Origin: Ectocarpus siliculosus
Taxonomy: Eukaryota; Sar; Phaeophyceae; Ectocarpales; Ectocarpaceae
NCBI GenBank assembly: GCA_000310025.1
Contig: FN649726.1
Span: 1,797,634 to 1,861,633, forward strand
Reading direction: 5' to 3'
DNA length: 64,000 nt
Of this stretch, positions 22,901 through 34,900 are shown one piece after another (within the stretch, counting starts at the first letter, position 1; each line of letters begins with the position of its first letter). The position numbers and the translations under genes are program-made. The notes below the pieces were generated by a model. The model searched no databases. It was not told the origin of the DNA and saw nothing but the letters and a program-made list of their open reading frames with translations.

Positions 22901-25900
22901 GATGATGTCGACGCGAAGGCGCCTTCTTCGGAGATACTGAAGCCCAGGAAGGGTCTGTTCGGGCTATCCTTCAAGAAGCTCTCCGGCAAGAAGCTCAAGG
23001 TTAGTTTTGTCGTGTTTGTGGTCGTGACGTGTTGCAATTGTAGGGAAGAACTGAGTTCGAGGACTGTCTATTTTGTCTCGGACCCGCCCGGGTTTTTATG
23101 GCGATCTTACGCCGACGGCGTCCAGCAATCATGACACGTTCCTGTGGTCTGTGCGAGGTCATCGATGCCCGTTGTGGCTCCATGTTGCGTCGCTCTATGT
23201 TGTGCATATGCATACACGTGGCCTGTTCCTGAGCGCGCCACTCAAACGCTTTTGTCAACTCTGCCACAGGTCCCAGATGCCGATGTCGCTGTGCCTGATG
23301 TTTCTGGAGATGTGTCGGTGCCGGACGCTTCCGTGGACGTGTCCGTGCCGGACATTGACGCCAAGCTGCCCGAGGTTTCCGGTGAACTGTCGGCGCCCGA
23401 CGTTAGCGTGCCCTCGATCAGCGGAGACGCCTCTGCCGCGGCGCCTTCGATCGACGGCAAGATTCCGTCGGTCGACGTGTCGGGTAAGTCATGTTTCCGG
23501 GCGGGATGGGAATCCAGACGGGTACAGTATATTGCCGTTCTGTTGGGTGAACATGTCCGACAGAAGGGGAGGGGGTGTGGCATGAATCCGGTGTGGCCGT
23601 CGGACCCACGCATGGTGAACATGCCACTTTTTTGCGCTCGCGGTGACGGTGTTTTTTCCGTTTTTCGTGGGGGGCGAGGTAGAAAGACTAAAATAAAAAC
23701 ATTGTGGAGCATGCTCTCGAGCCTCGCACATTTCCAGTCAGAATAGTAGAATGCGCGCTAAGCACCGCCAACAACGCGAGGTTGCCTATTTTGCAGACTG
23801 TACCAGCCGAAGGATACTGCGCTGTCTGTTTCCCACCGATCGTGCTGTTTTTTCGGTGGTCTGCAGTGTGCGTTGGTTGTTATTTTTGTTGCGGTTTTTG
23901 TTGACTCACGCGTTGCGTGTTGACGGCTAGGGCACACTGTTTGCCATCACGACGCTACCCTCGATTTTGCCATCAGGGAATTTTCATCGAAACCATGTAC
24001 AATATCGCCCTTCGTCACCTTGTCACATAATCCGTCTGCCAATCCTTACCGTTGTTGTAGGCGTCGAGGTACCTGAATTACCTCGCCCTAGCGGGGAAAT
24101 TTCCGGCTCTGCGCCGGAGTTGCCGTCTGTTGACACGAGTGTGCCGTCGGTTGCGGTTGACATCCCTTCTGTGGGTGCCAAGCCATCGATCGACATCGAT
24201 GCCCCTGCGGTCGATGTCGGCACCCCATCGCTGGGTGTAGAAGTACCGTCCGTTGACGTCGATGCCCCTTCGCTGGGTGTAAACCTGCCGTCGGGCACGT
24301 TGGATGCGGCAGTGCCGTCGGTCGACGTCGACGTTCCGTCTGTCGAGGCTAGCGCCCCGTCAGTGGATGCGGAAGTACCGTCCGTTGACGTCGATGCCCC
24401 TTCGCTGGGTGTAGACGTGCCGTCGGGCACGTTGGATGCGGGAGTGCCGTCGGTCGACGTCGACGTTCCGTCTGTCGAGGCTAGTGCCCCGTCAGTGGAT
24501 GTTGAAGTACCGTCCGTTGACGTCGATGCTCCTTCGCTGGGTGTAGACCTGCCGTCGGGCACGGTGGGTGCGGGAGTGCCGTCGGTCGAGATGGACGTTC
24601 CGTCTGTCGAGGCTAGCGCCCCGTCAGTGGATGTTGAAGTACCGTCCGTTGACGTCGATGCTCCTTCGCTGGGTGTAGACCTGCCGTCGGGCACGGTGGG
24701 TGCGGGAGTGCCGTCGGTCGAGATGGACGTTCCGTCTGTCGAGGCTAGCGCCCCGTCAGTGGATGTGGAAGTACCGTCCGTTGACGTCGATGCTCCTTCG
24801 CTGGATGTAGACCTGCCGTCGGGCACGATGGACGCGGCAGTGCCGTCGGTCGACGTCGACGCTAGCGCTCCGTCGCTGGGTGTAGAGGTGCCGTCTGTTG
24901 CGGCTGACTTGTCGGGTGAGCTCCGACGGAAACGCCCGCTGCACCGGACAGCTCTACCGACAAGACGATCAATCGACCGCGAAGTATTTGTTCCCCCGCG
25001 CCCCCCTTGCGGCCGACCCTCTCGCCGTACTCGCTGTTGCTAGCGAAAACCGATCCCGCGGGTAGTTACTCGGTGTTAAGAAACGTGGATGGACCGCGCG
25101 ACCGCTGCGTTTGGCAAAATTATAATCGTCCGCACAGTAGATGGCGCTCACAAGTATGCATGCGATGTCCGTCTTTCCAGGTGGCGTGGACGTGCCTTCG
25201 GTGGACATTAACGCGCCGTCCGGCTCCGTGGAGGTGCCTTCCGTGGACCTGGCGGGCAAGATGCCCTCTGTGGAAGGAGGTGTCAGCGGTGAGCTTCCCT
25301 CCGGCGACGTGAGCGTGACGGCGCCGGACGTGAAGGTGGAGGGCGGCGACACGTCGCTGACGGCCGGCCTGGCGGCCGGTGGTGTGGCGGCTGTGGGTGC
25401 GATCGGCGCGGCGGTTGGTCTGTCGGGCGACAAGCCGGACGCTGAGGTGCGTTTGGATGATCGTGCGGTTTTGCAGTAAACTTGGTGACATCGATGGGCA
25501 CGGGATGATAGTGAGTGGGCTTTCAGCTTTGATTCCGGGCAGTTGTGTTTTTTCCCAACGGAAGGTGACGGTTGGCGTGCACTATTACTTACGTTCCAAG
25601 GGCCAATTGGAGAGGTAGTCTAATGGAAGCGGTATTGCGCTCGTGCTCTTGATGCAACCGGTTTTGACGGTGAGGAATGGGCGTTAATGTAGTTTTTTTT
25701 TGCGCACGCCGCCCCCTTTTTTTATTTCGTTTTAAAATACTGTAAAATAGGTGGGCCGCAGTGTGAGCAATATGTGCAATCCATCATGTTCGTTTGGGTC
25801 GAAGCTCGTGGTTGCTCGCGAGGCTTAGCAGCGGGTATGGTGCTGCTCTGGTCGTTTTTAATTTGGTAGGTTTGCTCATGTTTTGCTAAGCTCATGACGC

Positions 25901-28900
25901 TGGTCTTCAGTAAGCCGCACCACGACACACGCTTTTATCCCTGTGCCCGATGTTTCTGTTGGTTCAGCTTCCCTCTGGAGACGTGGACGCCAGCGTCTCG
26001 GTTCCTGATGTGCCTTCGGTGGACGTCAAGAAGCCCAAGAAGGGTCTGTTCGGTGGCCTGTTCGGCTCCAGCAAGGGGAAGATCGAGGTAAGCTCCAGCT
26101 TACAACGTCCATTGGAACGTTTTGCTGAATATGTTATTGCCTACAGAAGGCAAAGATGGCTTGTTATGTTGGAGGTGGCAGGTAGGGTTGCTTTGCGCGA
26201 AGGGACTCTGGATTGCTGCTGTCGATTTTTTTTCTTGGCGTGTTCTTCGCTGTTCTCTTTCAGCAACTTTTGTTGTGTTAGTGAGATCCACCGATATGTT
26301 CGTGATGACCATTTAAAACTCGTATGTACGTGATGGCGTATTGATGCAATGGTCTGTCTAACTACCGGTGTCACACTGACTAAATGTTGAGACCAGGCCT
26401 CGCCTTCCGGCTAGAAATTGCACAGGACACGGATGTGTTTTGCGGTGTCCCGTTAGATGACGCAACACTCCCGAAGACATATTGATGGAAAGTTTTCACT
26501 TGCCGCTTCACCGCCCGGGTTTAGCAACTAAAACTTTACTTGGCGTTCTGTTTTACGTTCGTCGACGGAGGCAACCGTGATTTTTGCCTTTTTTCATCAT
26601 GGGCGAAACTATAAGTGCATGAGTCAAGTTGATGAGTCGCTCACTCGTGTTAAATTTGTTCATTTGCTGCCGCAGGTCCCGGATGCCGACGTTTCTGTGC
26701 CGGATGTTTCCGCCGGTGTGTCCGTGCCTGACGTGAGTGTCTCTGCGCCTGATGTGAGCGGAGACGTGTCCGTGCCGGACGTGAGCGTGTCTGTGCCTGA
26801 CGTGGCGGCTGGCATTTCTGTGCCGGATGTTTCCGCCGATGTCTCCGTACCGGACGTGAGCGGAGACGTGTCCCTGCCTGGTGTGTCTGCCGATGTCTCC
26901 GTGCCTGATGTTTCTGGCTCCCTGAAGGTGCCCGAGGTCAGCGGAGACGTGTCCGTGCCGGACGTTTCTGGCTCCCTGAAGATGCCTGATGTCAGCGGAG
27001 ACGTGTCCGTGCCGGACGTTTCTGGCTCGCTGAAGGTGCCCGATGTAAGCGGAGACGTGTCCGTGCCGGACGTTTCTGGCTCCCTGAAGGTGCCTTATGT
27101 GGGTGGAGACGTGTCTATGCCGGAGGTGTCAGGCTCTGTGGACATGCCTTCGGTGGACATGGACGCGCCGTCTGGCTCCGTGGAGGTGCCTTCCGTGGAC
27201 CTGGCGGGCAAGATGCCCTCTGTGGAAGGAGGCGTCGGTGGTGAGCTTCCCTCCGGCGACGTGAGCGTGACGGCGCCGGACGTGAAGGTGGAGGGCGGCG
27301 ACACGTCGCTGACGGCCGGCCTGGCGGCCGGTGGTGTGGCGGCTGTGGGTGCGATCGGCGCGGCGGTTGGCCTTTCGGGTGACAAGCCGGATGCTGAGGT
27401 ATGCATATGTACGCATGGTTGTTTTCTGTAGTACCACGGTGACCCTTTCGCCAGTTGTGCCGCTGTTGTCTCGAGTTTGTGAAACAGTGGTCTTCGAGTT
27501 GCGTGCACATGTGTTTACAGTGTGTGTAGTTTTTGTGTTGCATAAATTGCCGTTTGAGTTGCGTGGTTTTCGGCCAGCTGGTGAAGATTTCGCACAGCGT
27601 TGGTTCGCATTGATTCGCAGAGCGCTAGCCGCGATTGGGCTTGGTGGTCGTGAAGCGATTTCTTTCGTCAACCGTCGTGTCTCCATGGTGACCGCTGGGG
27701 TTTTGTTTTTTGTTCCAGCTTCCTTCCGGAGACGTGGACGCGAGTGTCTCCGTCCCTGATGTGCCTTCGGTGGACGTGAAGAAGCCCAAGAAGGGGCTGT
27801 TCGGCGGCCTTTCGTTCAAGAAGCCTTCACTCAAGGGGAAGGCCAAGGTTAGATACCGTTTATTTGAGTTCGGTCGATGTCTGGCAAACGCGCTCTTTGT
27901 CCCTTACGACTTGCAAGTCTACTTTTGCTTAGTTTTCGTCGAGGCATTGGTGAGGCCGATGCACGATGCAGATCTATTTCCCGCTGATGACGTGGTCTGC
28001 CTGTGTTGTCCTTGCTGCTCTTGCAGGTCCCGGATGTTGATGTCGCAGCTCCGGACGTCGCTGTGGATGCGCCTGCGGTCGACGTGAGCGGATCCCTGCC
28101 GGATGTGTCTGGCGAGGTGTCTGTGCCCGATGTGAGCATCACGGCGCCGGACGTGTCTGGTGCTCTCCCTGATGTCTCTGCGTCGGTCCCGGACGCGTCT
28201 GTCGATGCGTCCGTCCCAGATGTCTCCGGAGCACTGCCGGATGTGTCGGGCGATGTGTCTGTGCCTGATGTCTCAGGATCACTTCCGGAAGTTTCTGGTG
28301 ACGTGTCCGTGCCCGGTGTCTCTGGCTCGCTGCCGGATGTGGGCGTTGACGTGCCCTCCGTAAGCGGCGACGCCTCTGTGGAGGTGCCTGGTGTCTCGGG
28401 AGACCTCCCGCTATTCGACGCGTCCTTGGACGTACCCTCCGTCTCCGCCGACGCCTCTCTCCCCTCGGCATCGGTAGACGTTCCCTCTGCAGAGGTGGAC
28501 GCGTCGGTGCCGTCCGTGGGTGACCTGTCTGCTGACGTGGGGTCTAAGGTTGGCGATTTGAAGGCGGACCTGAGTGCTAAGATGGGGGACATCTCGGCCA
28601 AGGCCCCGGAAGTGCCTTCTGTGGAGGTGAAGAAGCCGAAGAAGGGTCTGTTTGGCAGCATTTTCGGCTCCAGCAAGGGAAAGATCGAGGTAAGCAAGTG
28701 CCATGCGGGAAAAACCAATCCACGAAAGATTGTACTTAATTTGGTTGGTGGAATCCGCCAGGCATAGTGACAGTTTTTCCATGGCATTTGTAATGGGACA
28801 CAAACACCGTCAGAATTTGCCGTTTTTTTTTTTTGCTGATTTCCGATCGACAACATGGGTACAAAGTACGAGAGTCTATGGCCATCACGCGGTGTCTTTG

Positions 28901-31900
28901 ACGTGGAAATCGTGTAGGGCTTGATTCCGGTTTCTTACACCGGCATCGTCTTGTATCTGTCGGTGGGTACCATAATCTTAACTAGGTTCTTTGAATCGTT
29001 GGGGTATTTGAGTACGAATCACTCCTACTTCCGTGAACGTTGTAGAGAGCGAGCGACCCGTGGTTCATCTTCCGACAGGGACAAGAGAAGCGGCGCAAGA
29101 TCAGCAACAACACACACAACGACAACCAATCCTTCTTCGTACAGTGGGCCCTCACATAAGGACACGCATGTTTTTTCGTTTTTAAACAGGTGTCCCTGAT
29201 CCGGGAAGTGTCCTTAAGGTTGATACCCCTCCTTATCTTGTACATTGTGCGAGCCACCATCCTCGTGAAAACAAGGTTGTACTTGAGCACGAATCACCCC
29301 GCTCTTGCCTGTCGACGTCTTGCTTACATCTTTTGGGTTTGTACATGCGTTAATCTCGATGCGTCGCTCAACTTGTTGACTTGCCGGCTCGCCGCAGGTC
29401 CCGGACGCGGACGTCTCTGTGCCTGATGTGTCTGCCGACGTGTCGGTGCCGGATGTTTCCGCCGATGTCTCCGCCCCGGATGTTAGCGGAGACGTGTCCG
29501 TACCGGATGTGTCTGCCGCTGTGTCCGTGCCGGACGTGTCTGCCGATGTCTCCGTGCCAGATGTCTCTGGCTCCCTCAAGGTGCCTGATGTGAGCGGAGA
29601 CGTGTCCGTACCAGACGTGTCCGTACCAGACGTGTCCGTGCCGGACGTGTCTGGCTCTGTGGATGTGCCTTCGGTGGACATCGACGCGCCGTCCGGCTCC
29701 GTGGAGGTGCCTTCCGTGGACCTGGCGGGCAAGATGCCCGAGATGCCCTCCGGTGACGTGAGCGTGACGGCGCCGGACGTGAAGGTGGAGGGTGGCGACA
29801 CGTCGCTGACGGCTGGCCTGGCGGCCGGTGGTGTGGCAGCTGTGGGTGCGATCGGCGCGGCGGTTGGCCTGTCGGGCGACAAGCCGGACGCGGAGGTGTG
29901 TGCGCATGGTTGTCTTCTGTATTTTACAAGATGTTATGCAACTTTAACGGCCCTATGAAACAGCCACATTTAGTAATATTCCCGTTGACGCTTATGTTAG
30001 GATAAATTTTCGTCAACATTTTTTCAAAATGAGTCATTTGCAAATCATCGCGCCCATGTGTCAACAAGTCCATAAGCATTATCCAGATGACGGTGAGAAC
30101 CAAACTTTTTTTTCTCTCGTTTTGCAGCTTCCATCGGTAGATGTGGACGCAAGTGTTTCCGCCCCTGACGTGCCGTCGGTCGACGTCAACAAGCCCAAAA
30201 AGGGTCTGTTCGGTGGTCTGTTCGGCTCCAGCAAGGCCAAGATCGAGGTAATATTCTTCAGCTTTTTCTCAAAAGTTCACTGTGAAAAGAGGGAGTCGTC
30301 CTCGACAAACGTTGGGGAGATAGTACCTTGATGAAGAAAGGTCTTCTCCACATTACATCCCCTTTTTTCGAGACTTCTTGTTGCTAGGCAAGAGGAGTCC
30401 TCTAGGTGCAATCGGAACCCGACCGGCTAGGGGAGGCGCGATTCACTTCTCTTCACAATCCTCTGTGCGTGATTATACGGGTTCGGTACGCCTGCCACGT
30501 CACCAGAAGTTCCGAGTTCGATAGCTAGTGCGTCCTTCTTGGCCCACCCACCGTTTTTTGTTTTTTCCCTTGTCAGTCAGAAAATTTGGTAAGCAGCGGT
30601 TTTTGAACTCGTGTCTTTTGCAGCCCAAAGGAGACCCTCTGACGTCCCTGTCGACGCCATGATGAAAAAAGGGAATCGTCCTTGACAGACTCGGGGGTGA
30701 TACATGGTACCTTTATGGAGGTGGTCTCCACAACCGAAGTGCGATAAATGGTGGCCGAGGTTGTTGGCTAGGACTCGGGGTCAGTTTTGGTTGCACCAAT
30801 GCTTGTTATCTCACGCGGAAGCTGTGCGTGTCAAGACTCGTCGGCTTGCTGCGGGTTCGACACAAGGAGTCATCTTGAAACGTGCGTCAGTGTGGGTCCT
30901 TTCACCCCGTCCGTGCTTCCTGTTTTTGACCGCTCGCTTGTTTGGGTTATGTTCCTGCTAGTTTGGATGACTTGGGGGGCCGCCGTGGCTTTGGCTGTCC
31001 ACTGTACTTGAGTTAATCTTGCTTGTCGCTTCCCTTGGTTTTTCTGCTGGCTTACCACAGGTCCCGGACGCCGACGTCGCTGTGCCCGACGTGGCCGCAG
31101 ACGCGTCGGTGCCGGATGTTTCCGCCGACGTCTCTGTGCCGGACGTCAGCGGCGACTTGTCCGTACCGGACGTGTCTGGCTCTCTGAAGTTGCCTGACGT
31201 GAGTGGAGACGTGTCTCTGCCTGGTGTGTCTGCCGATGTGTCCATGCCGGACGTGTCTGGCTCTGTGGATGTGCCCGATGTGAGCGGCGACGTGTCCGTG
31301 CCGGACGTTTCTGGCTCGCTGAAGGTGCCCGACGTCAGCGGAGACGTGTCCGTGCCGGACGTTTCTGGCTCTCTGAAGGTGCCCGATGTAAGCGCCGACG
31401 TGTCTGTGCCGGACGTGTCTGGCTCTGTGGACGTGCCTTCGGTGGACATCGACGCGCCGTCCGGCTCCGTGGAGGTGCCTTCCGTGGACCTGGCGGGCAA
31501 GATGCCCTCTGTGGAAGGAGGCGTCGGTGGTGAGCTTCCCTCCGGCGACGTGAGCGTGACGGCGCCGGACGTGAAGGTGGAGGGCGGCGACACGTCGCTG
31601 ACGGCTGGCCTGGCGGCCGGCGGTGTGGCGGCTGTGGGTGCGATCGGCGCGGCGGTTGGTCTGTCGGGCGACAAGCCGGATGCTGAGGTACGTGAGCATG
31701 GTTGTTTTCTGTAGTGCACCAAATGTGAGCGGTGGTTACGGCATGATGACGTGTTTGGGCATGATGGCGTGTTTGGGCACGATAGCATGTTTGGGCACTC
31801 CTGGCTACAGTTTGAGTGGCCGTGGAATTTTAGGAGGCGACCAGCCTGACCAAATGTTGTCCAATTTTCCAAGACCTTGCCGAACAACCATACGTTTTAA

Positions 31901-34900
31901 TGCTCCCGTTGCAGCTGTGATGGTGAATCGTATCACCTATATCGTATCTAGGAACGACGTGCATACTGCTTGGCGTTTGGCGTGTTTCGGATCCGAAATG
32001 TACGCAATGTATTTCCCCCATTTGTCAACGAGTTCGCGAAGTATATTTCCTTCACGGTGGAAGCTAAACCTTGTGATTGCTCTCGTTGTTTTTGCAGCTT
32101 CCCTCCGGTGACGTGGACGCCAGTGTTTCCCTTCCTGATGTGCCTTCGGTGGACGTCAAGAAGCCCAAGAAGGGGCTGTTCGGTGGTCTGTTCGGCTCCA
32201 AGGCCAAGATCGAGGTAAGCTAGAGTTTGGAGCGTCAACGAGCACGCCGGGTACCCGGTTGCGTCAGAACTCCGGTTTTCATAGGTCGCACGAAGTTATT
32301 TTATGTATAGGTTGCACGAAGTTCTTTTTATCTCAAGCAAGAACAAGCACACTAGCGTGCATGTCAGGTTTCTCTATACGCGCAATGTCGAAACCAAGAA
32401 ATATCTTGGAACGTGCGTCAGGATACGTAGGGCATTTCAGCGCGTTCTGCATCTGATTGGCGGCGCTCGTGTATTGCTCATGTCTTTTTGTTGTTTGGCT
32501 CGTGCTTAACGACTTGGACTCCTGTAAATTTGGTTGTTCTGTGTTAGGGGATTGTGCGTGATTTAATCTCGATTCGTCGCTTCTTGGTGTCCCCGCCACA
32601 GGTTCCGGATGCCGACGTCTCTGTGCCGGATGTTTCTGCCGATGTTTCTGTGCCGGACGTGACCGCTACAGTGCCGGATGTATCCGCCGATGTGTCCGTG
32701 CCGGACGTTTCCGGCTCGCTCAAGGTACCCGACGTGGGAGATATTTCTGTGCCGGACGTGAGCGGCTCTCTGCCAGACGTGTCTGGACCGGAAGTCTCCG
32801 CCGATGTGTCCGTGCCCGGTGTTAGCGGAGACGTATCTGTGCCTGATGTGTCTGCCGATGTCTCCGTGCCGGACGTTTCTGGCTCGCTCAAGGTTCCCGA
32901 TGTGAGCGGCGACGTGTCCGTGCCGGGTGTTTCTGGCTCGGTGGATGTGCCCGACATGAGCGGGGACGTGTCTCTGCCTGGCGTGTCTGGCTCTGTAGAC
33001 GTTCCGGACGTTGCTGGCTCCCTGAAGGTGCCCGACGTGACCGGCGATGTGTCTGTGCCGGACGTGTCTGCCGATGTGTCCGTGCCGGACGTTTCTGGCT
33101 CGCTGAAGGTGCCCGATGTAAGCGGGGAGGTGTCTATGCCGGACGTTTCTGGCTCTATGGACGTGCCTTCGGTGGACATCGACGCGCCGTCTGGCTCCGT
33201 GGAGGTGCCTTCCGTGGACCTGGCGGGCAAGATGCCCTCTGTGGAAGGAGGCGTCGGTGGTGAGCTTCCCTCCGGCGACGTGAGCGTGACGGCGCCGGAC
33301 GTGAAGGTGGAGGGCGACGACACGTCGCTGACGGCTGGTCTGGCGGCCGGCGGTGTTGCGGCTGTGGGTGCGATCGGCGCGGCGGTTGGCCTTTCGGGCG
33401 ACAAGCCAGATGCTGAAGTGAGACCGAGTGACGTTTGGGGCCTTCTGTTTTTTGTGTTGTGGCAGCGCGTGCACATCTCTCCATGAATGCATCGATGATT
33501 GACACCCGTTCGACCCCGCCACGCGAGGTTGCGCTTCCGGTTCGGTGCATGTGTTGGCCTTTTGAGGGTTGGTTTCGAAACGCTCAGTTTGCTAATTATA
33601 CCTTGTTTCGACCATGTTGCTCATTGTTCTTTTTGCTTGTTCAGCTTCCCTCTGGAGACGTGGACGCCAGTGTCTCCGTCCCTGATGTGCCTTCGGTGGA
33701 CGTCAAGAAGCCTAAGAGAGGTCTTTTCGGCGGCTTGTCGTTCAAGAAGCCTCCGCTCAAGGGGAAGGCCAAGGTAAGATAACCATAGTTTGAGTTCGGT
33801 CGATGTCTCTGGCAAAGACAGTTTTTTTTCGTCTGACGTATCGCTCTTGGCTATGCTAGGCACGCTGCTGTAACCCGTGTACGAAGCATCTTCATGGGAC
33901 GAACCGGCCAAAGTTGTTGCAGCGACCAGGTTTTTGACGTCACCCGCCGATGTCCTTGTTGTATGCCGAATTGTACCGGACGTGGAGGTAACATTCACTG
34001 ACGGGCGTTAATGCTCTCGATGTCTCATGTGTACGTGGTGCCGGCACAGGTGCCGGATGTTGACGTCGCAGCACCGGATGTCACTGTCGACGCGCCCGTC
34101 CCCGATGTCTCCGGGGCACTGCCGGACGTGTCTGGCGACGTGTCTGTTCCGGATGCCTCTGGATCACTTCCGGAAGTTTCTGGTGACGTGTCTATGCCCG
34201 GTGTATCTGGCTCGCTCCCTGATGTGGGCGTTGACGTGCCCTCCGTCAGCGGAGACGCCGCTGTGGACCTCCCCACCGCCTCGGTAGAGGCTCCGTCTAT
34301 GGATGCCTCCATGGACGTACCCTCCGTCACCGCCGACGCCTCTCTCCCCTCGGCATCGGTAGACGTTCCCAATGCAGAGGTGGACGCGTCGATGCCGTCC
34401 GTGGGTGACCTGTCTGCCGATGTCGGGGCTAAGGTGGGCGAGCTGTCGGCAGACGTGGGAGGCAAGGTTGACGACTTGAAGGCAGACGTGGGTGGTAAGG
34501 TGGGCGATCTCTCGGCCAAGGCCCCGGACATGTCATCGGTGGAGGTGAAGAAGCCGAAGAGGGGTCTGTTCGGCGGTCTATCGTTCAAGAAGCCGTCGGG
34601 CAAGACCAGCATCGAGGTGAGAAATAAACGTGTACTGTAGAACGGTTGTGACTCAACCGTTGGAATTAAGCTATCGTGGATCGTCTTTGTCGTTCCGAGT
34701 CGTCGACGCTATCGTAATAATTTTAACTCTTATGCTAGGAACAACTAGTTTTGTTTAGGATGACTTTTGGCAAGCTTTTTTGTCTTCCTTTTAGGGCTTT
34801 GATGATGAGTTGGCCGAGGACTTCGCTTGGGTGTGTATGTTACACTGATCAGATCGATTCCTCTTTTTTTTGCTGTTGCAGGTCCCGGATGCTGATGTCA

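Noticed and set aside
25600..25670. tRNA D-loop-like string (ggtagtctaatgg) in intron 25
   Set aside because: No complete cloverleaf, T-arm or acceptor stem is present.
29185..29300. Possible exon after tttaaacag in intron 28
   Set aside because: No VPD-type sequence or phase-compatible donor. The surrounding sequence looks like diverged intronic duplication.
30621..30670. Possible exon after cttttgcag in intron 30 (starting PKGDPLTSLSTP)
   Set aside because: It meets a stop after about 12 codons and has no donor in phase.
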